From Diadophis punctatus similis (Eukaryota; Chordata; Lepidosauria; Squamata; Dipsadidae), in NCBI GenBank assembly GCA_023053685.1, contig JALIGW010000005.1, forward strand, positions 53,528,742 through 53,592,741: DNA of 64,000 nt. Reading direction: 5' to 3'. Made by a program: the position numbers and the translations under genes. Position 1 is the stretch's first letter; each line of letters starts with the position of its first letter. Shown one piece after another: positions 1 to 12,500 of this stretch. The notes below the pieces were generated by a model that saw nothing but the letters and a program-made list of their open reading frames with translations, searched no databases and was not told the origin of the DNA.

Positions 1-644
1 TTAGCACTAAAATATGATTTATTGAACACTCCACAATTAGCTGGGTTCATAGCCACTCAGGGCTATGAATCGTATTTTCCAGAGCTTATGACAGGGTCTG
101 CAATTAAAGAATAAACTTGTCATATTTTGTGTTGAAATCTGCAAAGATACAAGGTATGCTTGTCTCCTCCAAAAAAAGGCAGGAGGGAGAAAAAAGTATG
201 TAACAATTATTGAAGACATATTCTTCGTCAGGCTCCTTAAAAATAAGCTCAGCAAAGTATTGCATACAAACCCATCATGTTATGTCCTTCTGGAATTAGC
301 AATATCAAACAAAGCAAACAAAAAGCAAAACACATTAAGATAAAAGAAAAAGATTTAGAGCAATGTGAGCTTGCTTTAGATAAAGCCAGATTTTAGTTAC
401 ACTTCTGATTTACTGGCTCAAATGTGCAAAACTGACTAATATTGCATCCTTGTTAATTACCCACCTGCATTTTATTATTTTTCCTCTCCCTTACTTTCCC
501 CCCATATTTTCTATATTTTAAAAGTATTTGTATACATTTTTGAAATTATATTAGTAATAAATACCTGCTTTTAAAAACAAATAATCTAATCCACTTCCCT
601 ACCCACTGCTGAAATTTGTACAACATCTCTACCAGTGATCACCA

Positions 645-985
645 GGTCTATTTTATTTTATTTTATTTATTTATTTTTAGTTTGTCAAGCGTGTATGAGA
701 AAATGAGTATAAGTATGAACATAACATATGAACATATACGTATAAACAGGTATAAGTATATACATAATAAATGAGTACGAATAAATGGGAACAATAGGAC
801 AGGGACGGTAGGCATGCTGGTGCACTTATGCACGCCCCCTTACAGACCTCTTAGGAATGGTGTGAGGTCCACAGTAGACAGTAAGGTTAAAGTTTTGGGG
901 GTTTGAGGATGTAACAACAGAGTCAGGTAGCATTCCAGGCATTGATCACTCTGTTGCTGAAGTCATATTTTCTGCAATTTAAATA
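645..985 (-). mobile_element. CR1-type LINE 3' fragment
   Basis: The stretch starting with TTTTA repeats and running through GCATGCTGGTGCACTTATGC to CTCTGTTGCTGAAGTC matches the 3' end of an abundant squamate CR1-like LINE, read on the minus strand. Recognised from memory of reptile repeats. No protein motif is included. Confidence 0.5.
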
Positions 986-1002
986 CCTCCAAAGAAGGCA
1001 AT

Positions 1003-1617
1003 ACAAGTAATCCTTGACTTATGACCACAACTGAGTGCAAAATTTGTTACTAAGCAAGATAGTTGTTAATTTTTGCCCCATTTTACAATAGGAATAACAA
1101 TAGCGCTTAGACTTTTATATCGCTTCATTGTGCTTTACAGCCCTCTCTAAGCAGTTTAGAGTCAGCATATTACCTCCAACAATCTGGGTCCTCATTTTAC
1201 GAACCTCAGAAGGATGGAGGGCTGAGTTAACCTTGAGCCAGTCAGAATCAAACTCCTGGCAGTGAGAATGCAGTGTGCCTGCAACACTGCATTCTAACCA
1301 CTGCGCCACCACGGCTCACAACCTTTCTTGCCACCGTGTTAAATGAATCACTGCAGTTGTTAAGTTAGTAAGACGGTTGTTAAATGAATCTGGCTTCCCC
1401 TCTTGATTTCGCTTGTCAGAAGATTGCAAAAGGTGATCATGTCACCCCGGGACATTGCAACTGTCATAAATATGAGTCAGTTGCCAAGTGTCTGAATTTT
1501 GATCATCTGACCATGGGGATATTGTAGCGGTTGTGTGAAAAATAAGTCACTTTTTTCAGTGCCGTTATAACTTTGAATGGTCACTAAGTGAACTTTTGTA
1601 AGTTGTGGACTACCTGT
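1003..1617. mobile_element. TAGTCC-ended miniature DNA element, split by a SINE
   Basis: The ends are inverted copies: ACAAGTAATCCTTGACTTA at the left and GTAAGTTGTGGACTACCTGT at the right. The body alternates 'tcacttgttaag'-like phrases typical of a very common squamate repeat. A SINE interrupts it at about 1090-1317, flanked by ACAA on both sides. Confidence 0.6.
1090..1317 (-). mobile_element. tRNA-derived SINE with ATAGC-type tail
   Basis: On the minus strand it begins GAGCCGTGGTGGCGCAGTGG, which is tRNA box-A like, and carries the conserved core CCAGATTGTTGG. It ends with AAGCGATATAAAAGTCTAAG and a short repeat tail. It interrupts the 1003-1617 element, so it is younger. Confidence 0.75.
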
Positions 1618-1943
1618 GCATAGCATGAAAAGCAATTTGCTCATAGTTGACTTGCTTTTACCATTAGGAATGTTTTCAGGATGGTTAACTGAACTGTACT
1701 TCCTTGTGATTTAAATGCATTGTTTATTATTCTGTCATCCGGAACGGAAAAATTATTTTCTATCATCTTTATTATCTAAAAATGGATATAGTGTTTCCCT
1801 GCAGTGTTCTCCAGCTTTAAATACTCAGTATGTACAACGGTTCTCTCCATTATTTAGTTATTTTTCTTTGGATTTGATAGTCAATGTTTTTCCTAAAATC
1901 AGCCTAAAACGAAATACAATACTCCAGGTGTCGTCTAACCAAT

Positions 1944-2393
1944 GCAAAATACAAGTAGTCCTTGACTTATAATTACAATTGGGACGGGAACTTCCATCAC
2001 TAAGTGATGCAGTTGTTAAGTGAATCACCCTTGATTTTAGACCTTTTTTGCTGCTATTAAGCTAATCACCATAGTCCTTAAATAAATGGTTGCTAAACAA
2101 ATCAGGCTTCCCCCCATTGACTTTGTCAGAAAGGTCTTGAAAGGTCACCAATGGTAATCACACATGGCCTTGGGATGCTGCAATAATTGTAATTTACAAT
2201 TATTTTGTCACTTGGCAAGTGGCATGTATTTACAATTTGTAAATACATGCCACTTGCCAAGTGACAAAATTTTGATTACATGACTGTGGGGATGTTGTGA
2301 TGTTGTATGTATGAGGACTGGCCACGTTTTTCAGCACTGTTGTAACTTCAAATGGTTGTTAAACAAATAGTCATACGTTGAGGACTATTTGTA
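1944..2393. mobile_element. TAGTCC-ended miniature DNA element
   Basis: The left end ACAAGTAGTCCTTGACTTA and right end ACGTTGAGGACTATTTGT are inverted copies. Same family as 1003-1617. It contains an unusual internal hairpin at 2202-2270. The preceding bases (about 1890-1943) look like the end of a CR1 fragment. Confidence 0.6.
2202..2270. repeat. perfect 34-bp inverted repeat with a 1-base spacer
   Basis: The arms 2202-2235 and 2237-2270 are exact reverse complements around T2236. The right arm matches the usual sequence of the surrounding repeat family, so the left arm looks like an inverted copy. Confidence 0.95.
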
Positions 2394-2430
2394 AAGAAGA
2401 CAATGAGTTATCTTGATCATGACACTATAT

Positions 2431-2673
2431 TCGAGGTGGCGCAGTGGTTAAATGCAGCTACTGCAGGCTACTCCAGCTGACTGCTAGTTCAGCAGTTCAG
2501 CTGTTCAAATCTCACCAGGCTCAAGGTTGACTCAGCCTTCCATCCTTCTGAGGTCGGTAAAATGAGGACCCAGATTGTTGGGGGCAATATGCTGAACTCT
2601 GTAAACCGCTTAGAGAGGGCTGTAAAGCACTATGAAGCGTTATATAAGTCTAAGTGCTATTGCTATTGCTATA
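2431..2673 (+). mobile_element. tRNA-derived SINE with ATAGCAAT-type tail
   Basis: It starts CGAGGTGGCGCAGTGGTTAA (box-A like) and has GTTCAAATCTCACC (box-B like). It then shows the conserved GGCAATATGCTGAACTCTG body and the tail AAGTGCTATTGCTATTGCT. Confidence 0.8.
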
Positions 2674-3513
2674 TTCCTGTTGGTATAGTGCCAGGAGGAT
2701 TCTTGTCCCTTTGCAGTGGCATTGCACTGTTACCTATGTTTAGCTTGTTTATTGCATGCTGTTCAGAATGGTCCTAATTCTATACCCCTGCATTTGAACC
2801 TCCCTCTCTCCCTCCCTCCCTCCTACACATCTGTTCACTTGTTTTACAGTAGGTAGCTAATAACCACCTAAAAACTTTGACAAAGTAACAGAATAGCAGT
2901 GCAGTGTAGAATTTTTCAACTGATATGGAGACATTGATATACATACTTTGGGTATGATTGTTCAGCCAGATCTGCATTCCTCCAATTATAGCATACTCAT
3001 CATATTAAACCCTTAAATAACAATGCATGACCATGGAAGCAATTCACACACTGTAGAACTTCATTCATAATGGCAACAAAAAAAGGGATGGGATACAAAA
3101 TCTTGGAAACTGAATATAAGTGAACCTCCAGCCCTCACTTATTAGATTTTCCTTTCTCTCTTGCTGTAAGAGGTCATAGAAATAGTAGTCTTTGTGGCAC
3201 TAATGTTCCAGCATATCTCGCCTCACCCCTATAACTGCTACACCTTATTGCTCTCCAAGTAGATTCAATTCAATAAATTAGTACAAAAAGATAATTAAAT
3301 TAAGACATGTCAATAATGATTTAATAAACAGGAACATATGGATTCTAAGAAGTAGCAGAAATACATTTCAAAAGCATCAAAAATGTTTTATAAATTAGAA
3401 TCAATTATATCTGACTAATTTGGGAATGGCATTATAGTAAAATTCAGACTTGTCAATCAGTCTTGTTTTCAAATTAGGACGAGAGAGTCCACTCCTCCAA
3501 TGATAGTACTTTT

Positions 3514-3697
3514 TTAGATGCAAAATATTTTCATCCACATAATACGTAAGCTAAGATCATTTTTAGTATTCAGAGGATTCTTCTGAATACCAACTTCTTT
3601 GTCCACCGCAATCTTGTTCAAGGTCTCCAATCCATTCCATTTCAGTCCCATTGCTGGAGCTTCAGAAAAATTAGTTTGCTGATTGCCTACAATGTTT
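3514..3697 (-). CDS. ANKUB1: candidate ANKUB1 terminal exon (alternative B, 60 codons)
   Basis: An acceptor (GATTCTTTAAACAG) is followed by a frame compatible with exon 5, open for 60 codons from NIVGNQQTNFSEAP to WMKIFCI and a stop. The polypyrimidine stretch is somewhat better than in alternative A, and the open length is moderate for AT-rich DNA. I do not recognise the residues as the known C-terminus. This may be chance or 3' untranslated sequence. Confidence 0.3.
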
Positions 3698-3849
3698 CTG
3701 TTTAAAGAATCCCCAACAGGATTCAAAAAAAATCAGCGTATTAGCGTTTCATATTTTATATAAACCATTTGTTATTCTTAATCCTTTTGGAATGTGAATG
3801 GCATTTCAATAGCATCGGAAGGAGTGGAAAAAGGAAGATGCCAGGATTC

Positions 3850-3907
3850 TCAGAATATATATCTGAAGATAGCCCAATGCAACTTTGCTTGCCAGGATTC
3901 ATGGTTT
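3850..3907 (-). CDS. ANKUB1: candidate ANKUB1 terminal exon (alternative A, 18 codons)
   Basis: An acceptor (GATTTACAG) is followed by one base that completes the split codon as Arg, then NHESWQAKLHWAIFRYIF and TGA. The phase fits exon 5 exactly. The E..W....L..A spacing vaguely resembles what I remember of the family C-terminus, but that memory is weak and the polypyrimidine tract is poor. It is mutually exclusive with 3697-3514. Confidence 0.35.
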
Positions 3908-4327
3908 CTGTAAATCTTTTTGGTTAGTCTATCTATTATATAGTCTATTTCATCTGAGACTAATTAGTATGTAGGTTTACATATACTTTTTCTAGCTAGG
4001 GTTCTTGCAATGTCCAATTGTTGCAGCCAAGGCTTCTCTTTAAATTCACTGCAATAAAAGATATAGACATTTGTTACTTTAGCGGCCACATATAAGGTAT
4101 CAATTAATTATACATAAACGCAAAAGCAAGTACACCATTTATTCCATCATTTACAAAGTGATAATGTTGAGTCTGGACTCCTAGTACACATTATTAATAG
4201 AAAACATACCCTGAAAATAAAGACAAGTACCTGGGAGAAGTCCACTCTGTGATATGTTATTTATGCTTGTGTTCAAATGATACAGTTGGTTATTGTAATT
4301 GCACAGAGTTTGATAAATAGACAGTAT

Positions 4328-4513
4328 ATAAAGGTAAAGGTTACCTTCACACCGAAGTGGTACCTATTTATCTACTCACATTTGCATGCTTTCAAACTGC
4401 TAGGTGGGCAGGAGCTGGGGCCAGTAACAAGAGCTCACCCTGTCACATACCGGATCTGTCAGCTTTCCAGCTAACAAGCTCAGTATCTTTAATTGCTGAG
4501 CCATCGCACCCCT
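4328..4513 (-). mobile_element. Sauria-type SINE (tRNA head, BovB-like tail)
   Basis: On the minus strand it starts GGGGTGCGATGGCTCAGCAA. It continues through GTGAGCTCTTGTTACTGG and CCTAGCAGTTTGAAAGCATG and ends in GAAGGTAACC, the order known for Sauria SINEs mobilised by BovB. Confidence 0.75.
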
Positions 4514-4693
4514 TCGATATATGTCTCATAAAATAAAATAAATAAAAATAAATTGGCTACTAAATTAATGTATTTTTGAATTTGACATACTGCACTGAAC
4601 AGTAAACTAATCCATTCTGTATTTGATTCCCTACCTCTTCTCAGAAGCTCAAAAGCTCAAAAAATTCCCTACTTCTTCTCAGAAGCTCTATTT

Positions 4694-4833
4694 CAGTGTT
4701 TCCCAACCTTGGCAACTTGAAGATGTCTGGACTTCAACTCCCAGAATTCCTCAGCCAGCAAAACTTTGCTGGCTGGGGAATTCTGGGAGTTGAAGTCCAG
4801 ACATCTTCAAGTTGCCAAGGTTGGGAAACACTG
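4694..4833. mobile_element. palindromic hAT-like miniature element (family A), 8-bp TSD
   Basis: The termini CAGTGTTTCCCAACCTTGG and its inverse flank a nearly complete palindrome containing ACTTCAACTCCCAGAATTCC. The flanks 4686-4693 and 4834-4841 are the same CTCTATTT. Other copies are at 21491, 28781, 29209 and, decayed, 58138. Confidence 0.9.
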
Positions 4834-5598
4834 CTCTATTTGATTCCTCAATTTGAAGCTCAAAAGAGAACGTTGGAAACTTGACAGAGATGTTGTCTAA
4901 TGAAGTGGATCAAAAAACATTTTTGCAGGAGAGGACAACCCACACTTTAGTTTTATTTAATAGTTTTAAAAAATATATACTTCATGATTCTGCAAATCAG
5001 CTAAAATCAACTTGCTCAGCCTTGACCTAGACTCCCATTCTTCTCTAATTATAGTTTCCTGAATTTAGTGTTGCCACTTGATGGCAGTATCTATTCATCA
5101 GAATCTTTATATTTTCAGAAGCTCCTCCAAATGATAATTATAATTGGCAATAATACATGATGATTAACATCTTTTTAACATCTACATGAAACTGCTGGGA
5201 TAGGTGACCCATCACATAGGTTCTGGTATCATCAGCATGCTAATGATGTCTAGTTATTTACCTTTGCCCCAGGTTGAACAGGTGATGTGGTGAACTCTGT
5301 ATCATTTGTAAAATGTTTTGAATACTTCTGTCACACAAAAAAGGCTCAAGTCTGGATAGACTGTAGCCTACATGCAGGCCTCTCAGTATTCAGGTTGATG
5401 CTCCCTGGCACTGTGAAATCACATTGTCAATTATGGGAACAAATTGCTATTTTTTGCCGCAATTTTTCAAGCTCAATTTTGGGATTGAGGCACCTCTTTA
5501 AGACTGGCAATGGAAGAATAAGGTCTCCCATAAGAAGAAAAAAAACTTCTGATGCTGCTTTTCAAATTATATATTTCTGAATAAAGACCGACACATAC

Positions 5599-6528
5599 CT
5601 GGCTATGGCTAAGCAGTAGATTGCATTCTCTCTTGGAGTTCTTCCACAGTATTCCGAAAATGACTCCAGGGAAGGATTTAGGAGAAACTCTACATTAGGT
5701 ATGGAATAATAGTAAGCTGGCTTGAGGAGAGAATTAGAAGGTAGAGGAACTCTTGCTAAACACATATTTTGGTCCATATATTCTTCATCAAGCCGTGTGT
5801 TCTTCTTTCTAGGCTTCGTTTTTTGGCAGTGTCTATCTTTGCTACCTCTCTTCTTTGCACCTGCCAGTGGAGGTAATCTAACATTTTTCGCTTTGAGGTA
5901 CATATCAGATATGGTCAAATGGTACCGAGATTGCTCATGTTGAAACCGATTGTTTAAATCTGGCAGTGTGCAACCTCTGCTGCTTGCATGTTTGATCATA
6001 GCTGAGCAAAAACCTCTGGAGGTCATTTCTGGTTTTGTGAAACCATCCACAAAGACAACATCCCCCACTCGTGTTTTGAAGACTGCAGCAGGGTTGCACT
6101 TCTTGACTGAATAGATGTTATTTTGAGATTTAAGAAGCCACAGCTTTAACTTAATATAGATTTTTATGGGCAGAGAGAATGTAGGATAAGAAACCACCGA
6201 CCATAACTTGGTGACTAAATACAATACACAATCTTTATGTCTGTGCTGGATACATAGCTGCAATGGAGTTTGCCCTGCAGAATTTTGGCATTCAAGGGAT
6301 AATGCACTGGAATTAACAAACGCTTTCAGTATCATAAGTTGGCCTGCTTCTGCAGCTGCATGAACGGGACATTTCATGTTGTCAGAATGATCGTCTTCCT
6401 GACACCATTCACGATAAGGATGTACACCAATTGCTTCAGTGGGATTCACTCCCTTTTTCAAGAGCCAGATTGAAACCTGAAGGTGTCCGAAAAAGGCTGC
6501 CATGTAAAGAGCTACTCTCTTTTGATAT
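5599..6528 (-). CDS. ANKUB1: ANKUB1 coding exon 5 (ankyrin repeats and C-terminal region)
   Basis: This large 930-base exon encodes residues 189-498. It contains the ankyrin-type segments starting [34 protein letters not shown] and [17 protein letters not shown]. Then come [15 protein letters not shown], a basic linker, and the conserved-looking end [15 protein letters not shown]. Acceptor TTGTTTCAG and donor GTATGTG are good; it leaves in phase 2. Reading through the donor gives only an intronic tail before a stop, so splicing to another exon is expected. Confidence 0.93.
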
Positions 6529-9500
6529 CTGAAACAATATGTGTGCAAAAAAATAATTAGCCATGTAAAGAATATAGCATTTCCAAAATCACAAGTGTAA
6601 TCAAAATTACATTACAGAAGCCGTTATGCATTTACATACAGTAGTCCCTGATATAACCCAGCACTATGATTGATAAGTAACAACTAGCACTCTGAAATGG
6701 TCTTGAAAGCCTATTGTAACCAATGCACCAAAGGCAAAATAGGTGTTTTCTTGCAATAGAAGACTTGGCCTTCTTGATTTTAACTTTCACTTTCTTTCTG
6801 CCTATTCCCTCTATCCTTCAGTTCTCGCCACTTAATGGCCATCATGGAACAAACATTCTAATCTAAAACAAAACTGGATTTTGAAAAGTGTATGTTGACT
6901 CTTCATACCTGAGTATTGGTTCTTCCTTTGACAGATAGTACTGGATCTTGGATTTGTTTCCTAGGATACAGCTGGTCAAGAATTCTCTCCATCCATTCCA
7001 AACATCCAAGCGAAGAGTTGTGCCTGTTAATAGAAAACATTGTTATTTATTTCTGTTTCTATCTTTGTTGCTAGAAGGTACCACTCATTCTCTTCTGAAG
7101 TACTAGATTTTAATATCTGTAGTAGCAGAGAAGCTGAAAATCACATGAACAATAGCAGGAAAAGTGAAGTTTAGATTTAGAAAAGGACCTATTTACATAG
7201 TAATATGGACACAATGTAAAATTGAATCAACATTAATTGAGAAGAATAGCTAAATTATCTAACTATAAATGTCCTTCAAAATGTTAAATTTCATTTGCTT
7301 ATTACCAGTTGCTTATGTTCTAACATTTTAAAATCGTCAACAATGTGCCGGTATTAGGATTTGAAGACTGAAATGATAGTAAAATGGCACTGCCAAATAT
7401 TATTTCATTTTCTCTCAAGTAAGAGGGTAAATATTTCTTATAATATAGTTCTGCATATGTCTACTCAAAAATAACTTGCTTTAGATTCACTGAGTCACAT
7501 AAACCGTCTCAGATAAAGAAATCTGGACTACAATTTTGAGTCACCAAGATAAGATTTGAAGGTCCTATACTTATCAACTAAAACAGATATAATATGCAAA
7601 CAGTCTTATACCTATATCTAACTGATAATCGTTTGGAGTATTGCAGTCAAACATCTCCCTGCCCTCTGGAGTCCTGAGACAATAAATGCTACTTGGAAAA
7701 CCACATTTCAAGGTCACTAAAGTTTTCAGCTCTGAAACCTTTGATGAAAGAAGATAAATCCTTCCCATTATGGGCAATCTTTCATGAGTGACTGGGTTGT
7801 ATACATAGAAAATTGGCTTGTCTTCTTCCTGGTGGAGAAAATAACATTAATGAACAAGAAACATAATGTATATGACATATCTTCAATAATTTAGTTCCCT
7901 TCAGATTTGCTGAACTGCAACACTACATTTCTACAATTGTTGAACTACAAAATTAAAATTCCTAGTCAGAATGACTAATATTTGGTGGACATTAGTTTGA
8001 GAAAGGCAATTTTAAATGTATGTGCAAGTAATCTCCCTCACATATATAGCTAAGGTAGTTAAGGTTTATCTTACAATTTGTTACATGAGGTAACAATTTG
8101 TTATTAACTGTAATTAAAATAAATTAGATTGCATTTTTTTTCCTTCCTGACTCTACCCACATTGTGAAGTATATCCCTACGCTATTCAAGGAACAAATGC
8201 AGCCCTAGGCTTGAAAAATGCTGTATAAGCTCTGAGAATTAGGTTTAAAATTAAACCCTCCTAAGATCAGTTCTGGTAATCTTTGGATAACTTTAATATT
8301 CTTTTATTCTGGCTTAATTTCCATCTCCAGAATGAGAAGAATTGCTAATATGCTTCTCAGAATGAAAATATACAGAAAGAAATCATATAGAATATTTTCC
8401 ACAATCAAAAGAGCTATAGCAGTGATGGCGAACATTTTCGCCGTTGCATGCCAAAAGCGAGGGGAGCATGGGGGGGGGGGTAGCACACATGCGTGCCCAC
8501 ACCCATAATGCAATGCCCCCATGCGCCCTGCCCCCACACGCATGCGCACATGACCCCCCTAACGATCCCCCCGCGAATGCGTGCGTGATCCCCACGCTCC
8601 CCCATCGCATGTGTGCGTGACAACCCCCCGCACAAGTGCGTCGCACACACACACACACGTTGCCCGTTTTTTGGCCTGGCAAACCTCCCTTCAGGCCGGC
8701 GCGTCTCTTACCCTGGCACCAAATGCTCCTTCGGCGCAGAGTCAGCTCCGGCAGCAGCGCTGCTTGTTCTCAGTGGCTGACATGGGGGGGTGGCTGTGGT
8801 TCTCCTCCAGAATCCCAACTGCAAGTGGGAGGCCGCCCCCTCCACTTGCCCGCCACCGAAAACAAGCAGTTCTGCCCCTTTTTTCCTTTTTAGACCAGCT
8901 CCAAGCAAGAGGTGCACAAACTTCAGCAGCTCTTGCGCTGCCGCTGCACCTCTTGCTTGGAGCTGGTCTGGAAAGGAAAAAACACAGCCAAATTAGGTGG
9001 GACTCGCCCCATCCAGGTGCCTCCAAATAGGTCTCCCTACGGTAGCCTCCACACTGAACTACACAACCCGACAGTGATTGCCCACCGAAACGGAGCCTGC
9101 CCTCCGAGCTCTACCGAGCACCCTCTTTTTCCTGCAGCGAACAAGTTGGGTGGGGCGCAAAACGTGCTTCCCGCTTCTCCTCTACCTGCATGCTGTAACT
9201 GGAGGATTCTCCTCCAGAATCCCGGCTGCAAGCTGGCAGCCCCAGTGGGTTGAATTAGGCAGGACTCGCCCAACCCAGGTCCCTCCCTTATAGTAGCCTC
9301 CCCGTTGAACTACGCTACCCGACAGTGATCCCCACCCAAATGGAGCTTGCTCTTCCAAGCGCCCACTTTTTCCTGCAGCGAATGAGCGCGAAAAACGCTT
9401 CCCACTTCTCCTCTACCTGCATGCTGTTACTGGCTCTGCACCCCCTCAATACCAACAGGCCGAGGCCACCCTGCCGCGGGGGTGGTGTGGCAGGCCTGGC

Positions 9501-12500
9501 TGGCTGGCTGGCTGGCTGGACACAGCCGACACCGCTGTTGCAGTGCCGCGCTGCCCAGGAGCCACCCAGGTAGAGCCGGTAACAGCATGCAGGTACAGGA
9601 GAAGTGGGAAGCGCTTTTCGCGCGCCCCCAGCTCGTTCGCCTGTGGGAAAGAGAGGGCGCTCGGAAGAGCTCAGAGGGCAGGCTCCATTTCGGTGGGCGA
9701 TCACTGTGATGACCATTTTAATGCTAGGATCTAAATTTGGGATCTAAAGCTTGGCTACACACTTCTGTAATTACTAATGAACTTGTATGAATGCAGTTCC
9801 TTTCCAGTCTAATTTTTTTTGCCTGCTTATTTAGAAATTAAGTCCTGCTGAGTGCAAAGACTAGATTGAGAAGAAGACAGCAGCTCTAATGCTTTTCTTG
9901 TTTTTATGTCCTATGTACTAAGTAATGCTGTGCTAAGAACAATAATTTTGGCTAACTGACTCCTGAATTGATAAAATAAGCAAGACAGCAGCAATAATTC
10001 CTGCTTTCTCAATTTAGTTGCAAGTAATTTTCCCTTCCCTGTTTATATATTAGCTTCAAAGAAACAATGAGAATTCCTTATTTTCTTTCCTCTTTGAAGA
10101 AAAGGCATTAACATCATGGCACAGCAATTCCTTATTTACATTTTTAAAAATAATGTGCAATTATGGCACATAAGTCACATATCACATTTTCACACTGCAC
10201 AGTCATGGTATAACCATGATTTGCTAAAGGTTCTAGCTTGCACAAAATTATGTATTTTGTTCCTTAAGGAGGCAGAAAAGTATGGTAGTAATTAATTTTG
10301 TAAGACCAGTAAAACCATTTCCAAAAATAGTTCAAGATTGATGGGGCAACAAAGAGGTATTGGGGGAAGCAGAAGGAAGTTCACAAGGCATATCAGGAAA
10401 GTCCCCTCCCATAAGTACTTGGTATAAACTGCCATAATGACTGCCGAAAAAAGCTGAAATAGGCCTTTTGTAACTTGTTTCTCAATGTTGTACACAAGTA
10501 CACAATCCCCACTATCATGAGATTTGTGTTGTAATGTCATTATATATACTTCCTCATTTTCTCCCCTCTGTCACCCTCCCACTTGGACCCGTTTCATTCC
10601 CAGTCCAGCCTCCATCCCACTGGGCTATGTTTAGAATTGTATTCAAACATTGTTTGAAGGACTGGTTGCAGGGAAGGAGGAAAGATTGTGAAAGGTTGTG
10701 TTTTGGGTGTGCAGCTTTCTGCCTTGCAGTACAACCTTGACTCTAACTGAAACCTATCAGATGGGCATGAGATTAAGACTGTGGAATGAGGACAGTTTTA
10801 AAAAGCTATAAAAACAGTTAGTGGATATCTTCATGCTGCACTTAAGGGATATGAGGTTGAGCTATGTTTGTTCGTTTTTTGGGAAATCAAAATAGTAACT
10901 TTTGTTTGCTTGGCTGATTTACTTTTGCTGCTTCTACCATACTGTATGAGTCTATCCGATTCTATCAAAGACTGTTTTATTTGCTGAAGATGCCATTAAA
11001 CCTGATATACACATCCATCCACCATTCTCAATCACTCTTATTAGGCATAGTATCATGCTATGTGCCACAGACGCTCATGGAGAAGAACTGATGAACAAGT
11101 CAAATTTTAGAATACATGGCATACTAAGACACACAAAACATATAATTGTTCATTTGAAAGAACTTCTTAAAACGTTTATAAATTCATTGCAATCAGAGTA
11201 AGACTAAGGATTCTCACGGTCTTTATGCATTCTGCTTTATTATTTGAAGATTACTGTATTTAATTTGAAGATCAGAATCTTCTCATTACTCTTAAGTGAC
11301 GCTAGCACAAGTTCTATAATGTAGAGAGAGAATTTCCATATTAGGCAGCCTTTTTCGTCTTTTTAAATCATACCTTGATGACACATTTAATTGAGGAAGA
11401 AACTGTAATGCCTACATCAACAAGTACCCAGTTGTCCTTTAGTACTGCTCCTGCATATATCAGCTCCAAGTATCTCCTGCCTTGTTTGTCTTCAGAAAGT
11501 GGAACATGAAAATAATCCTTAATAGAAGAAAACAGATTTTTTTAAAATAAAAAAAACATAAACACTAAAAATTCAAGGTAAATATCCAAGTTATCATTCA
11601 ATAACCATAGTTGTAGGAACTATGGGGAAAGATTGAAACTCAATAACAGGGCGATTTAGTCTGTTTCCCTGGCATGTAAATGCAGAGTTGGAGAACCTTT
11701 TCTGAATTATGTAAAACAACTATCAGTGAGTGTGAACCAGTTTCCCTCAACCTATTGCACTAGACCTCAATTCCTATTATCTCAGAAAACATCCCACATA
11801 GAAGTTAAAGTCCAATGTATTCAGAGGGCAAGGATTTGAAGAAAGCTAATACAAATATTAAGCTAGATAAATCAATTATTTATTTTGGTGTAAGGTACTT
11901 TCCTATGTCCATAACTAATATAAAAATGTCACAGTCCACCATGAGATTAATCACAATTTATGCAGAGCAAGGTGAAAAGCAACTCTCGCATAGAATGAAT
12001 GGCAAGTGTCAATATTGTGTCTACATAGTGAAAGAGACTGGTTTACTTTTTAGAAGCTTGCATGAGAAGAACGCATACCTTGAGCAAAGGCACATAATAA
12101 TAATAATAATGCATAGCATGCACAAATTTTGTTACTAATTTCTTAGAGATTCCAAGAGTTGTAGCTCAGCAATTAGAGTTCCCTAGTCTTGTTTTTAAAA
12201 GTGCCTAGAGGTTATAAGTTTGGTTAAGATTTAACATTATTTCAATACTGCTGTTCCTCTTAGAACAGCCCGTAATAGTTTACCATTAATATAAACTGAC
12301 AGCAAACTGCACCCCTTACTAGCACTGATTATGTTGCCCAGTTTGGGTAATGAAACTTCTGCAAGAAAACAAGCAAGCTCAGAGAGCACCAATCAGTTTA
12401 CCATTAAACCAAAGATGTTGGCTTAAGATCATTCGATGAGGCAGGATTTTTTAATATCAGCTCTATGGCACAGTTATTCCAGTGCTTGATCTTTCCTTTA

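Larger units (their letters stand above)
1..3513. other. intergenic DNA downstream of ANKUB1
   Basis: No gene is seen. The segment holds CR1 3'-end remnants, two copies of a TAGTCC-ended miniature element and two tRNA-derived SINEs (listed separately). 3000-3500 shows nothing recognisable. Short open frames here have no gene-like features. Confidence 0.7.
7829..11373. other. ANKUB1 intron between coding exons 2 and 3
   Basis: This intron contains the GC-rich repeat block at 8420-9706. Apart from that, 7829-8419 and 9720-11373 are AT-rich and show no recognisable gene or repeat. Confidence 0.7.

Noticed and set aside
8304..9734. Many overlapping open frames of 60-150 codons on both strands
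   Set aside because: They lie in a GC-rich repeat block, overlap in all frames, lack splice context and show no protein family features.
12160..12240. tRNA-like phrase GTAGCTCAGCAATTAGAG
   Set aside because: Box-A resemblance only; no box B or cloverleaf could be formed.
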